Source of the DNA: Sphingomonadaceae bacterium | GTDB taxonomy: Bacteria; Pseudomonadota; Alphaproteobacteria; Sphingomonadales; Sphingomonadaceae | Length of the DNA: 64,000 bases | NCBI GenBank assembly: GCA_947451145.1 | Contig: CANFXW010000017.1 | Span: forward strand, 1-64,000 | Reading direction: 5' to 3' | Shown here: positions 50,545 to 59,602 of the stretch, one piece after another | How positions within the stretch are numbered: position 1 is the stretch's first letter | How the letters are laid out: the number at the start of each line of letters is the position of its first letter | Notes under the pieces: generated by a model | Told to the model about the DNA's origin: nothing | What the model saw: the letters and a program-made list of their open reading frames with translations, nothing else | Databases searched by the model: none | Position numbers and translations under genes: made by a program

Positions 50545-51441
50545 CTACCTCTTCATGTCAGCAAAGGTATCGCAGGCGTCTTCGTTGCCACTTTCCAGAC
50601 CCTTTTTGAGCCATGCCATGCGCTGGGCGCTCGATCCGTGGGTGAAGGCGGCTTCGACGGGGCGCTGGCCGGCATTCTTCATCAGGGTGTCATCGCCAAT
50701 CTGGTGCGCCGCATTCAGCCCGCTTTCCATGTCGCCGGGTTCCAGCCTGTCACGGTTCCGCGCAGCCCAGACCCCGGCATAGCAATCGGCCTGCAGTTCA
50801 AGCCGGACCGACAGCTGGTTGGCCGCGCCCGAATTGCGTTCCTGCAGGTTGCGCACCTGATCCGAAGTGCCGAGCAGGTTCTGGATGTGGTGGCCATATT
50901 CATGGGCAATCACATAGTCGCGGGCGAACTGGCCATCGGCGCCAAGCTCCTGCTCCATCTGGCGGTAGAATTCGGTGTCGAGATAGATGCCCTGATCGGT
51001 CGGACAATAGAACGGACCCATTGCCGACTGCGCCGCGCCGCAGCCCGAGCGGCCCGACTGCGAATAGAAATGCAGCGTCGGCCGCTTGAAATCGATGTTC
51101 GATCCCTTGAACAGCGGTCCCCAGGTCTTGTTGAGAGAAGACAGCGCGTTGCACGATTCAAGGCTGGCCTTGTCGATCTTGCAGCTTTCCGCCGCGGTTG
51201 TTCCGCCTTGTGCCTGCTGTTCCTGCTGGCCGGGCAGGGGGCCGCCTGCGCCGCCCTGCATCTGCCCGAGCAACTGGCTGGGATCGGCCTTGAAAACGAA
51301 CACCGCGATCAGGATCAGCACAATCGTGCCGCAGCCCAGCTTGCCGCCGCCCAGGGGCAGGGGAAAGCCGCCACCGCCGCCGGATTGCCCGCGCTGATCG
51401 TCAACCTCAACCTCATTGGGATCGAATTCATCAAGGCGCAT
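50545..51441 (-). CDS. YpfJ-family neutral zinc metallopeptidase
   Basis: A 298-residue membrane-anchored protein: a glycine-rich N-terminal region, one helix near 36-51 (GCGTIVLILIAVFVF), a glutamine/glycine-rich linker, then a domain with the zinc motif HEYGHH at 180-185 and ELQADCYAGVW carrying a likely third ligand. GPFYCPTDQGIYLDTEFY is family-specific. These proteins are predicted metallopeptidases of unknown substrate. The ATG at 51441 has GGGGAG upstream. It is divergent from bdhA across 86 bases. Confidence 0.86.
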   Translation of the reverse strand: MRLDEFDPNEVEVDDQRGQSGGGGGFPLPLGGGKLGCGTIVLILIAVFVFKADPSQLLGQMQGGAGGPLPGQQEQQAQGGTTAAESCKIDKASLESCNALSSLNKTWGPLFKGSNIDFKRPTLHFYSQSGRSGCGAAQSAMGPFYCPTDQGIYLDTEFYRQMEQELGADGQFARDYVIAHEYGHHIQNLLGTSDQVRNLQERNSGAANQLSVRLELQADCYAGVWAARNRDRLEPGDMESGLNAAHQIGDDTLMKNAGQRPVEAAFTHGSSAQRMAWLKKGLESGNEDACDTFADMKR

Positions 51442-51527
51442 CGCCAACTCCCCATCTTGATGGCTGGACAGTACGACCCTGCACAGCGAAAGCATGCTTC
51501 TGTCAAAACCAACCGCCGGAGTCGATA

Positions 51528-52283
51528 ATGTTTCTCAAAGGAAAGCGCGCACTGATCACTGGATCGACCTCCGGGATTGGTCTTGCTGTGGCACGGTCTT
51601 TGCGCAGCGAAGGTGCAGAGGTCGTCTTGTCGGGTTTCGGTGAACCTGCGGTCATTGCCGGGCTTTGCGCAGAACTGGATGCTATCCACGTGCCGGGTGA
51701 CCTGTCTCAGCGCGCAGGGGTTGAGGCGTTGATGGCCGGGGCGGGGGACGTCGACATCCTCGTCAACAATGCCGGGATGCAGCACGTTTCCCCGATCGAG
51801 AGCTTTCCGGTCGAAAAATGGGATCAGGTGATCGCGCTCAACCTGACTGCGGCCTTTGATACCTGCCGCCTCGCTATTCCCTATATGAAGCGCGCAGGCT
51901 GGGGGCGGATAATCCAGGTGGCAAGCGCCCATTCGCTTACCGCATCGCCGTTCAAGGCCGCCTATGTTGCGGCGAAACATGGCCTTGCGGGCCTGACCAA
52001 GACCATCGCGCTGGAACTGGCGCGGGACAACATCACCGCCAATTGCATCAGCCCGGGCTATGTCTGGACCCCGCTGGTCGAAAACCAGATTCCGGACACC
52101 ATGGCGGCGCGCGGCATGACGCGTGAGCAGGTGATCGAGGACGTGATGCTCGTGCGCCAGCCGACGCGCCAGTTCGTCCAGCCATCAGACCTTGGGGCAA
52201 TGGCGCTGTTCCTGTGCAGCGATGCCGCGGCGCAAATTAACGGCGCCAATATGTCGATGGATGGCGGCTGGACGGCAGAGTGA
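51528..52283 (+). CDS. bdhA: 3-hydroxybutyrate dehydrogenase (SDR)
   Basis: A 251-residue NAD-dependent dehydrogenase converting 3-hydroxybutyrate and acetoacetate in polyhydroxybutyrate turnover. The Rossmann motif TGSTSGIG, NNAGMQHV, catalytic AHSLTASPFKAAYVAAKHG and the substrate-side block SPGYVWTPLVENQIPDTMA match the family closely. Length and motifs are normal. It stands alone on this strand. Confidence 0.93.
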   Translation: MFLKGKRALITGSTSGIGLAVARSLRSEGAEVVLSGFGEPAVIAGLCAELDAIHVPGDLSQRAGVEALMAGAGDVDILVNNAGMQHVSPIESFPVEKWDQVIALNLTAAFDTCRLAIPYMKRAGWGRIIQVASAHSLTASPFKAAYVAAKHGLAGLTKTIALELARDNITANCISPGYVWTPLVENQIPDTMAARGMTREQVIEDVMLVRQPTRQFVQPSDLGAMALFLCSDAAAQINGANMSMDGGWTAE

Positions 52284-52372
52284 TCCACGACCGTTACCAA
52301 TCAGCAACATAGCGGGAAATTCGGGCAAGGGGACTTGCCCAGCGGTCGTGCGGGGTATCTAAAGGCTCTGCG

Positions 52373-53866
52373 ATGAGGCGATTGTCAGGCACGACGAACC
52401 GTTTAATGGCGCTTACCTGCGCTGCGCTGATTTGTGCCCAGTTTCCGGCACTTGCTGCGCCAAAGCGCGACAAGGTGCTGGAAAATTCACTCGCCGCCCA
52501 TATCGCGACTCTTGCCAGCGATGATTTCGGCGGGCGCGAACCCGGAACGGATGGCGAAGCGAAGACGTTGCGCTATCTGGCCAAGCAGTGGTTTGATGCC
52601 GGGTTGGTTTCGGGAACCAATGATCCCGGCCATGACTGGTTCGCGCCGGTTACCTTGGTCGCGCGAGAGCCATCCTCTTCGACAGCGATCTTCCTGCGCA
52701 AGGGCAAGCGGCTGACGCTGGCGGCCGCCGATGTTCTGATGCTGACTTCGGGCAAGCGCAGCCTGGTTGAGAACGCACCGCTGCTTTTCGTTGGCAACGG
52801 ACAAGTCACGCTCAGCCGTAACGAGCTGGCGGGGCGGGTGGCGGTGCTTCTGGCCGGGGCGTCGGACGATGGTTCGCGCCAGAATGCGCTGCTCAAAGCA
52901 GGGGCAGGGGCGGTGCTGACCGTACTCGATGGCGACCGCTCGATTGCCGAGGTTACGGCGCGCCGGAAGCGCAACGGCTATGCCCTGGGCACCGATCTGA
53001 TCGGCGGCGATCTGGAAGGCTTTGTGACTGCCAGCGCCTTTGCCCAGCTTCTCGCCAATGGCCCGCAGGGGCTTGCTGCGCTGGAGGCAGAGGCGAAGGC
53101 AGCGGGCTTCGCGCCCCACGCGCTTGACCTGTCTGCAACGCTCGAAGCTACCACCCGCGAAACTACGATCCGGACGCACAACCTGATCGGCAAAATCGAA
53201 GGCAAACGACCGGAAGCCGGCGCTATCCTCTACCTGGCTCACTGGGACCATTTCGGCACCTGTGCCGTGCCGCCAGCCGAGCATCTGATCTGCAACGGTG
53301 CGATCGACAATGCCAGCGGGCTGGCGGTGCTGACCGAAGTCGCGCGCCGGGTTTCGCGGCTGCCGCAGCCAGACCGCGATATCTATTTCCTTGCAACAAC
53401 TGGCGAGGAACTGGGCCTGCTCGGCGCTCAGGCTTTCGCCGAAAACCCGCCGATCCCGCTCAAGTCAATTGTCGCCGCGTTCAACATAGACTCGGTGGCG
53501 ATTGCCCCGGCGGGCGGTCCTTTCGCGATAGTCGGCAAAGGCATGACGGCACTTGATCCCGCCATCGCCGCTGTGGCGAAGGCCGACAAACGCAAGCTGG
53601 TCGATAGCCTTGCCGCCAATGCCTATGTCAAACGGCAGGATGGCTGGGCGCTGTTGCGCCATGATGTGCCGGCGGTGATGGTCACCACAGCTTATGGCGA
53701 TATCACCCGCATGGAGCGTTACTTCGATACCGACTACCACCGGCCAACCGACATTTCGAAGCCGAGCATCGAGCTGGGCGGGGCGGCGGATGATGTTGGT
53801 TTCCTGGTAACGCTGGGCAAATATTTTGCCGATCCCAAGCGCTATCCTTCGCCGAGTTCTAAGTAG
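52373..53866 (+). CDS. Secreted M28-family metallopeptidase
   Basis: A 497-residue peptidase with a signal peptide cleaved near ALAAP. The M28 zinc and catalytic residues are visible: AHWDHFG, NGAIDNASG, TGEELGLLG, FNIDSV and DYHRPTD. A PA-like insert (about residues 90-200) sits between the two parts of the domain. It probably acts as a periplasmic or secreted aminopeptidase. Its end overlaps the convergent hydrolase gene by 8 bases. Confidence 0.9.
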   Translation: MRRLSGTTNRLMALTCAALICAQFPALAAPKRDKVLENSLAAHIATLASDDFGGREPGTDGEAKTLRYLAKQWFDAGLVSGTNDPGHDWFAPVTLVAREPSSSTAIFLRKGKRLTLAAADVLMLTSGKRSLVENAPLLFVGNGQVTLSRNELAGRVAVLLAGASDDGSRQNALLKAGAGAVLTVLDGDRSIAEVTARRKRNGYALGTDLIGGDLEGFVTASAFAQLLANGPQGLAALEAEAKAAGFAPHALDLSATLEATTRETTIRTHNLIGKIEGKRPEAGAILYLAHWDHFGTCAVPPAEHLICNGAIDNASGLAVLTEVARRVSRLPQPDRDIYFLATTGEELGLLGAQAFAENPPIPLKSIVAAFNIDSVAIAPAGGPFAIVGKGMTALDPAIAAVAKADKRKLVDSLAANAYVKRQDGWALLRHDVPAVMVTTAYGDITRMERYFDTDYHRPTDISKPSIELGGAADDVGFLVTLGKYFADPKRYPSPSSK

Positions 53867-54749
53867 AGCCCAGAAAGGCATCCATCGCGGCGTTGACTGC
53901 TTCGGGCTCTTCCCAGATCACGAAATGGCCGCAGCCGTGCACCGGATAGAGCGTCATGTTCGGGACGATCGCGTCCATGCCATCCAGATTGCATGCCGGC
54001 AGCGCCAGATCGTCCATCGCCCAGATCACCAGCGTGGGGATGGTCAGCGGCGGTAGCGGCGGATCCTGCCAGCCATCGGGCAGGCCGAACGGCTCATCCA
54101 TCGACGGGACGACAACGGGGCTGGCGCGATACCAGTTTAGCATGGCGAAAGCGGCATCGCGGTCTTGCCAATCGGCGAACTGGGCATCGCGCACTTCGGG
54201 TTCGAGCTTGCTCGAGCGTTCCCACTTCACTGCCTTCAGCAGCAGGCCGCCAAGCCCGTGTTCGCGCACCAGAGCATCGTTGGCGGGATCGCGGAACTCG
54301 CGCATATACTGGCTGGCAGCTCGCTGGACCGGATCGGTGCACAGCAGCTTCTGGAACAGCGCTGGATGCGGCGCATTGGCGATCACGGCGCGGGTGACCT
54401 TGCCGCTGGCCTGCCCGGCAAGGGCCACGCCCCAGGCAATCGCGCCGCCCCAATCGTGGCCAACAATGGTGAAGCTTTCCACACCCAGCACTTCGGCGAG
54501 CTGGAAGATGTCGCCGATCAGTTTGCCGGGTTCATAGTCCGAAACCGCGGGCGGCTTTGACGATCCGCGATAGCCGCGCTGATCGGGGGCGATGCAACGA
54601 TAGCGGCCTGACAGGTGGGCGATCTGGTGCCGCCAGGTGCGGTGGCTCTCGGGAAAGCCATGGAGGAAAATCAGCACCGGCGCATCGCGCGGGCCCTCAT
54701 CGATGTAATCGAGTTCGATGCCGGAGGGCAGCTTGGCACGCAGCATCAT
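53859..54749 (-). CDS. Alpha/beta hydrolase, epoxide hydrolase-like
   Basis: A 296-residue hydrolase. HGFPE with the oxyanion residues is near residue 30, the nucleophile Asp99 sits in GHDWGG, and the catalytic histidine lies in HGCGHFVIWEEPE. An aspartate nucleophile points to soluble epoxide hydrolase or haloalkane dehalogenase activity rather than an esterase. The start at 54749 overlaps the pirin stop (ATGA); a second ATG lies just after. It ends the bolA-slipin-pirin operon. Confidence 0.85.
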   Translation of the reverse strand: MMLRAKLPSGIELDYIDEGPRDAPVLIFLHGFPESHRTWRHQIAHLSGRYRCIAPDQRGYRGSSKPPAVSDYEPGKLIGDIFQLAEVLGVESFTIVGHDWGGAIAWGVALAGQASGKVTRAVIANAPHPALFQKLLCTDPVQRAASQYMREFRDPANDALVREHGLGGLLLKAVKWERSSKLEPEVRDAQFADWQDRDAAFAMLNWYRASPVVVPSMDEPFGLPDGWQDPPLPPLTIPTLVIWAMDDLALPACNLDGMDAIVPNMTLYPVHGCGHFVIWEEPEAVNAAMDAFLGST

Positions 54750-55627
54750 TCGCTCCTCGTCAGGGGGCGTTCGGGAATGGGGATCCATTCCTTCTCGTCA
54801 CCCGGAACCTTGGGGAAGCGCCCTTCGGTCCAGTCTGCCTTGGCCTGTTCGATCCGTTCACGGCGCGAGCTGACGAAGTTCCACCAGACGTAGCGCTTGG
54901 TCTTGAACGCCTCGCCGCCGAGCAGCATTACCCGCCCGCCGCTGTCCGATGACAGCCGCATCACTGCGCCGGGGGCGAGCACGGCGAGGGTGTAAAGCGA
55001 GAGCGGCTGGCCATCGATAGAGGCCTCACCGCCCACCAGCATCACGGCGCGCTCATCAGCCTCGGCATCGATGGGCAGCGAACCCGTCGGGCCGAGCACG
55101 ATGTCGGCATAGATCGTTGGCGAATGGCAGGTGGTTGCTGCCGTCTTGCCCCACAGCGACCCCATGATCACCCGCGCTGAAACGCAGGCATCTTCGACCA
55201 GCGGCAAATCCTTGCGCGATTCAAAGGCGGGATCGATCTCCTCCTTGCCATCGGGCAGGGCAAGCCATGTCTGCATGCCATAGAGCTTTGGCCCTGCAGC
55301 GCGCTCCTCGGCAGGAGAGCGTTCGGAATGGACGATGCCGCGCCCTGCCGTCATCAGATTGACCTGTCCGGGCCGGATCGTTGCGAAGGAACCGATAGAA
55401 TCGCGGTGATCGATCGCGCCTTCAAACAGCCAGGTTACCGTCGCAAGGTTGATGTGCGGATGCGGGCGCACGTCCATCGCGTCGCCCAAGGCAAGCTGGG
55501 CCGGGCCGAACTGGTCGACGAAGATGAACGGCCCCACCATCGTCCGCCCCGGCGAAGGCAACACCCGACGCACCTGAAAGGCACCAAGATCGTGCGTGAC
55601 CGGCGTGATGGACTGGATCACGCTCAT
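54746..55627 (-). CDS. Pirin-family protein
   Basis: A 293-residue double-cupin protein. RPHPHINLATVTWLFEGAID is the metal-binding first cupin with its histidines, and MTAGRGIVHSERSP follows, both typical of pirins. Some pirins act as quercetinases and others bind transcription factors; the role here is unknown. It is one base downstream of the slipin gene and overlaps the hydrolase gene, so the operon is tight. Confidence 0.92.
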   Translation of the reverse strand: MSVIQSITPVTHDLGAFQVRRVLPSPGRTMVGPFIFVDQFGPAQLALGDAMDVRPHPHINLATVTWLFEGAIDHRDSIGSFATIRPGQVNLMTAGRGIVHSERSPAEERAAGPKLYGMQTWLALPDGKEEIDPAFESRKDLPLVEDACVSARVIMGSLWGKTAATTCHSPTIYADIVLGPTGSLPIDAEADERAVMLVGGEASIDGQPLSLYTLAVLAPGAVMRLSSDSGGRVMLLGGEAFKTKRYVWWNFVSSRRERIEQAKADWTEGRFPKVPGDEKEWIPIPERPLTRSE

Positions 55628-55628
55628 C

Positions 55629-56399
55629 TCAATCGTCCTTCTTCTGGCCGATCCTCCGTGCTGCTTCGAGCAGTTCGGTGGGGAACATCGCGACGATGGT
55701 GGAATTGTGCTCCACGCCGATCTCGCTCAGCGTTTGCAGGCGGCGCAGTTCGAGCGCGCCGGGCACTTCGCCGATCACCCGGGCGGCATTGGCGAGCGTC
55801 TTTGAAGCCTCGCTCTCACCCTCGGCCTTGATGATCCGGGCGCGCTTTTCGCGGATCGCCTCGGCCTCGCGGGCAATGGCGCGCTGCATCTGCTCGGGGA
55901 TATCGAGGTCCTTGATCTCCACCGCATCAACCGCAACGCCCCACTGCTGCACCGTACTGCCGAGCAGTTCGAGCAGCCGCGCGTTGATCGAGGTGCGATC
56001 TTTCAGGATCAGGTCCAGCTCGCTCTGGCCGATGGCATCGCGCAGGCCCGTTTCGGCGGCCTGAATCACCGCACTGGTCCAGTCCATCACCGTGGTGACC
56101 ACCTTGGCGGCATCAACAGCGCGGAACCAAAGCACCGCATTGATCTTCACCGCCACGCCGTCCCGCGTCACGGTTTCCTGCGTGGCGAGCGAATAGGTGA
56201 TGACGCGAAGGTCAATCTTCACCACCCGTTCTATCAGCGGGATCAGCCAGAACCACCCGGGCCCTTTGGTCTCTTTCAAACGCCCGAGCCGGAACACCAC
56301 GCCGCGTTGGTATTCCTGATTGATGCCGAAGCTTTTCAGCGCCAGCACGACGGCGATCACGAAGAGGATGAAACCGAAGCTGGAAAAAATTGCGGGCAT
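55629..56399 (-). CDS. Slipin (SPFH/stomatin-like) protein
   Basis: A 256-residue SPFH-domain protein with an N-terminal membrane segment (IFSSFGFILFVIAVVLALKS). The blocks EYQRGVVFRLGRLKETKGPG, LATQETVTRDGVAVKINAVL and AIAREAEAIREKRARIIKAE are typical of stomatin/slipin proteins that form ring assemblies in membranes. NfeD-type partners are common, but none is adjacent here. It lies 22 bases after bolA. Confidence 0.93.
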   Translation of the reverse strand: MPAIFSSFGFILFVIAVVLALKSFGINQEYQRGVVFRLGRLKETKGPGWFWLIPLIERVVKIDLRVITYSLATQETVTRDGVAVKINAVLWFRAVDAAKVVTTVMDWTSAVIQAAETGLRDAIGQSELDLILKDRTSINARLLELLGSTVQQWGVAVDAVEIKDLDIPEQMQRAIAREAEAIREKRARIIKAEGESEASKTLANAARVIGEVPGALELRRLQTLSEIGVEHNSTIVAMFPTELLEAARRIGQKKDD

Positions 56400-56421
56400 G
56401 GGATGCTCCTATTTGCGGCGC

Positions 56422-56694
56422 CTATTCGCCGGGCGCCTTTGCCTTGATGGCGAGAGCATGGACCCGCTGGCCGGGAATGTCACCCAGCGCGGCGTTGACC
56501 ATGCGCTGGCGCTGCAGGCGGGATTGGCCGGTGAAAGCCGCGCTCTCGATCTCGACGGTAAAGTGCGATTCGCCGCTGCCGTCATCACCTGAATGGCCGT
56601 GGTGGCGCGCGCTGTCGTTGATCACGGCGAGGGTGGTGGGGGCGAAGGCGGCCTTGAGCAGCGCTTCGATTTCTTGTGCGAGTGGTCCGGACAT
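56422..56694 (-). CDS. BolA-family protein
   Basis: A 90-residue BolA protein. HGHSGDDGSGESHFTVEIES and RLQRQRMVNAALGD match the family; members bind glutaredoxin-held iron-sulfur clusters or DNA. The ATG at 56694 has AAGGAG seven bases upstream, better than the longer frame, which lacks similarity. It is divergent from the J-domain gene. In related genomes bolA and this J-domain gene are often next to cobS and cobT. Confidence 0.92.
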   Translation of the reverse strand: MSGPLAQEIEALLKAAFAPTTLAVINDSARHHGHSGDDGSGESHFTVEIESAAFTGQSRLQRQRMVNAALGDIPGQRVHALAIKAKAPGE

Positions 56695-56733
56695 TTTGTC
56701 TCCTTGGGCTTCACTTCTAGCGCATCCGTTGCC

Positions 56734-57324
56734 ATGTGCCATCCGGTGAATCATGATCGTTTCCATGGCCGCATAAGGGACTCCCGTCGCGACTGCGATT
56801 GGGCTGGCTGCGAAGAGCGCGGCGAATTCCGCGCGCCCGGTGGTCGTTCAAGCGGCTTTGACGGGCCGGGCGATTACCGCTGGTTCTGCCTCGATCACGT
56901 CCGCGAATTCAACGCGGCCTATGATGCGTTCAAAGGGATGACCACTGAGGAAATCTGGGCGGCGCAATCGCCGGTCTCGGGCTGGGAGCGCGAAACCCGC
57001 GCCTTTAACCCCACTGCCGGGATCGATGCCGCACCGCGCTGGGCCGATTATGCCGATCCGCTGGAAGCCATTTCCGCGCGGGCAAGGGCGCGCAAGCCGG
57101 CCGAGCGCAAGGACGGACGCTCGATCTCACCGGACGAACGGAGGGCTTTCGATCTGCTTGGCCTGAAGCTGGATTCGGATCTGCGGGCACTTCGCAGCCG
57201 CTATTCGGAACTGGTTCGCCGCTATCACCCGGATCGTAACGGCGGTGATCGCAGCTTCGAAACGCGGCTTCAGGGGGTGGTCGAAGCCTACCAGTTGCTG
57301 CGGAAGTCGCCGGTGTTTGTTTGA
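56734..57324 (+). CDS. J-domain (DnaJ-like) protein
   Basis: A 196-residue protein whose C-terminal 70 residues are a J domain with the HPD motif: LRSRYSELVRRYHPDRNGGD. The N-terminal half has two cysteines in CDWAGC and tryptophan-rich segments (FCLDHVREFN). Proteins of this type are conserved next to bolA in alphaproteobacteria. The start is unsure: ATG 56734 or GTG 56746 in the same frame; no strong ribosome site decides it. Its partner Hsp70 is not in the window. Confidence 0.86.
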   Translation: MCHPVNHDRFHGRIRDSRRDCDWAGCEERGEFRAPGGRSSGFDGPGDYRWFCLDHVREFNAAYDAFKGMTTEEIWAAQSPVSGWERETRAFNPTAGIDAAPRWADYADPLEAISARARARKPAERKDGRSISPDERRAFDLLGLKLDSDLRALRSRYSELVRRYHPDRNGGDRSFETRLQGVVEAYQLLRKSPVFV

Positions 57325-57328
57325 AGGC

Positions 57329-57769
57329 CTAGTCGGCTTCGCACAAGGCCACCAACTGATCGGCGCAGGCGCCCCAGCCTTGTTCGAAGCCCATATCGGC
57401 GTGCTGCTTTGCTGCTTCTTCGTTCCAGTGCCGGGCGCGGGCGGTATAGCGGGTGCCGCTGCCCTCGGCTTCGACTGACCAGATGCCGATCATGAACGGA
57501 CCGGCAGGCTCCAGATCACCGACGATGGCATCGGTAAAGGCAAAGCGGTGGCCTTCATCCCAGGCGATGACCATGCCGGGATTGGGGTGAACTTCACCAT
57601 CGGGACCATACATGGTGCAGGAGGAAACCCCGCCTGCGCGGCGCTCCAGCGGGCGGAATTCGGCGCGCCACGGCTTGGGGCACCACCATTCCTCAATGCG
57701 GTTGGCCATCACGTCCCAGACCTTGGCTGGTGGGGCGGCGATGAAGCGGGTTACGCTGAGTTCGTTCAT
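57329..57769 (-). CDS. SRPBCC (AHSA1-type) protein
   Basis: A 146-residue START-like ligand-binding protein. TRFIAAPPAKVWDVMANRIE and the C-terminal GWGACADQLVALCE are family features. GGAGATT precedes the ATG at 57769. It is the last gene of the TetR-led operon. Such proteins bind hydrophobic ligands or hydrolyse them; here the ligand is probably related to the GST and VOC substrates. Confidence 0.86.
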   Translation of the reverse strand: MNELSVTRFIAAPPAKVWDVMANRIEEWWCPKPWRAEFRPLERRAGGVSSCTMYGPDGEVHPNPGMVIAWDEGHRFAFTDAIVGDLEPAGPFMIGIWSVEAEGSGTRYTARARHWNEEAAKQHADMGFEQGWGACADQLVALCEAD

Positions 57770-57779
57770 GGCAAATCTC

Positions 57780-58445
57780 CTAGTCGCGGTCTGGTGCGCC
57801 AAGCGGGAAAAAGGCCCGGAACGGCCGCGCCGCCTCGATGCAGCGCGAAACGGCAGGCAGGGCATTGAGCTGCGCGCGCCAAGCCTTCAGGCGGGGGTAG
57901 GCGTCGGTGATCTGCTCGACCCAATCGGCATAGAACAGGCTGGGCGCAGCGGCGCATTCGATCAGGGTGATGTGGGCGGGTGCATGGTAGGAATGCTCCA
58001 GCCAGCTCTCGAGCCACGCATAGGTGCGGTGCAGCTTTGCGCGCACATCGTCAAGCACCGCAGGATCGGGCGCGCCGGGATGGCGGATCGCCTCGCTCAC
58101 TGCCGCCTGTATCACGTTCATCACACTGAGATCAAACACCCGGTCGAGCATTCGCACGGCAATCGCCGCGTCGGGATCATCCGGGATCAAAGGGACGTCA
58201 GAGGGGAAGTGGAGCGAGAGGTATTCGACAATGCATGTGGCTTCGAAAATCACCGTGTCATCGTGGTCCAGTACCGGGAACTGCCCCAATGGCCCCGCCT
58301 GCGCGTGAACGAAGGTCCAGTTCGGGCAAGACTCCGGGTTTTCGGTGGCGAGGATGCGGAAATCATAGTCGAGCCCCAGCGCATGCAGCGCGATCTGCGC
58401 CTTCCATGTGTAGGACGAGAAGGGGTGGCCATAGAGGGCAAGCAT
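57780..58445 (-). CDS. Glutathione S-transferase, second in operon
   Basis: A 221-residue GST: an N-terminal thioredoxin-like domain (LYGHPFSSYTWKAQIALHAL, then GQFPVLDHDDTVIFEATCIV) and an all-helical C-terminal domain ending near RAFFPLG. It conjugates glutathione to electrophiles. It starts 3 bases after the PhnB-like VOC gene. The substrate is unknown. Confidence 0.9.
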   Translation of the reverse strand: MLALYGHPFSSYTWKAQIALHALGLDYDFRILATENPESCPNWTFVHAQAGPLGQFPVLDHDDTVIFEATCIVEYLSLHFPSDVPLIPDDPDAAIAVRMLDRVFDLSVMNVIQAAVSEAIRHPGAPDPAVLDDVRAKLHRTYAWLESWLEHSYHAPAHITLIECAAAPSLFYADWVEQITDAYPRLKAWRAQLNALPAVSRCIEAARPFRAFFPLGAPDRD

Positions 58446-58448
58446 CGC

Positions 58449-58925
58449 CTAATCCCCCCGCACGGCCGCCTCGATCGCGGCGACGTCGATCTTCTTCATT
58501 CCCATCATGGCCTTGAAGGCTCGGCCCGCTGGCTCGCCGCCTGCTATCATCGCATCGGTGAGCGCCTTGGGGGTGATCTGCCAGGAAATGCCCCACTTGT
58601 CCTTGCACCAGCCGCACTGGCTTTCCTGCCCGCCGTCGCTCGTGATCGCATTCCAATAGCGGTCGGTCTCCTCCTGATCGGCGGTGGAGACCTGAAACGA
58701 GAATGCCTCGGTGTGTTTGAACACCGGCCCGCCATTGAGGCCGATGCAGGGCAGGCCGAGCACGGTGAAGTCCACCGTCAGCGCGTCGCCCTTCTTGCCG
58801 TCGGGATAGTCACCCGGCGCGCGGTGGACGGCGTTGACCTTGCTGTTGGGAAAGGTGGCGGCGTAAAAGTTCGCGGCCTCTTCGGCGGTGCCTTCAAACC
58901 ACAGGCATAGGATAGCATGCGTCAT
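58449..58925 (-). CDS. PhnB-like VOC-family protein
   Basis: A 158-residue VOC-fold protein of the PhnB group: ILCLWFEGTAEEAANFYAAT at the start, LNGGPVFKHTEAFSFQV in the middle, CGWCKDKWGISWQITPKAL near the end. Such proteins are metal-dependent or ligand-binding enzymes, often annotated as glyoxalase-like. It overlaps the upstream GST gene by ATGA. Confidence 0.9.
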   Translation of the reverse strand: MTHAILCLWFEGTAEEAANFYAATFPNSKVNAVHRAPGDYPDGKKGDALTVDFTVLGLPCIGLNGGPVFKHTEAFSFQVSTADQEETDRYWNAITSDGGQESQCGWCKDKWGISWQITPKALTDAMIAGGEPAGRAFKAMMGMKKIDVAAIEAAVRGD

Positions 58926-59548
58926 TTCCGCATCTCCTCAATCAAAGCGTTGTCGATGGTCTTTGCGGCCTTGTAAGCCTCGCGTGCTTGCAGCCGCTCG
59001 GCATAGGCAACGAAGGCTGGCTCGGGCGGGATCGAGCCGAAGGTGAGGCCCCAGTCCACCTGACTGCCGACATAGACATCGGCCATGGTGAAGCGATCCC
59101 CGCAGACGAAAGCGCTGCCGGTGAAGTGGCCTTCCAGCGTGCCCAGCGTGCGTTCGAAACTGCCAAAGCCGACCATGCCTGCGCGGCCTTCCGGTACTTC
59201 CCAGCCCATCGACTTGCCGACAATCGCCTGCTCGACCGGCCCGGCGGCAAAGAACATCCAGCGGTAATAGTCAGCCATTTCGGCGTCGTTAGGCAAAAGG
59301 TTTGCTTGCGGGTGCATCTCGGCCAGATAGGCGCAGATCGCCGCGCATTCGGTTACCACGCGGTCAGTGCCGTTGTCGTGGTGGATGATCGTCGGCACTT
59401 TACCCATCGGGTTGGCCTTGGCGAGGGCAGGGGGGCGATTGGCCCAGTCGACGATGACCTGTTCGTAATCGGCGCCAGCCTCATGCAAGGCCCACCGGGC
59501 AATCTGGCCGCGCGACATGGGGTGGGTAAAGAATGTGTAGGCGGCCAT
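58922..59548 (-). CDS. Glutathione S-transferase, first in operon
   Basis: A 208-residue GST. MAAYTFFTHPMSRGQIARWA opens the glutathione-binding domain, with KVPTIIHHDNG and TECAAICAYLAE completing it; the C-terminal half is helical. The ATG at 59548 has GGAG about 9 bases upstream. The 54-base gap before it is the longest in this operon, so a weak internal promoter is possible. Confidence 0.88.
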   Translation of the reverse strand: MAAYTFFTHPMSRGQIARWALHEAGADYEQVIVDWANRPPALAKANPMGKVPTIIHHDNGTDRVVTECAAICAYLAEMHPQANLLPNDAEMADYYRWMFFAAGPVEQAIVGKSMGWEVPEGRAGMVGFGSFERTLGTLEGHFTGSAFVCGDRFTMADVYVGSQVDWGLTFGSIPPEPAFVAYAERLQAREAYKAAKTIDNALIEEMRK

Positions 59549-59602
59549 GGGGTCAACTCCGTTCAAACAAACGAGAACATAAAAAGAACATTACCTCTTG
59601 AG

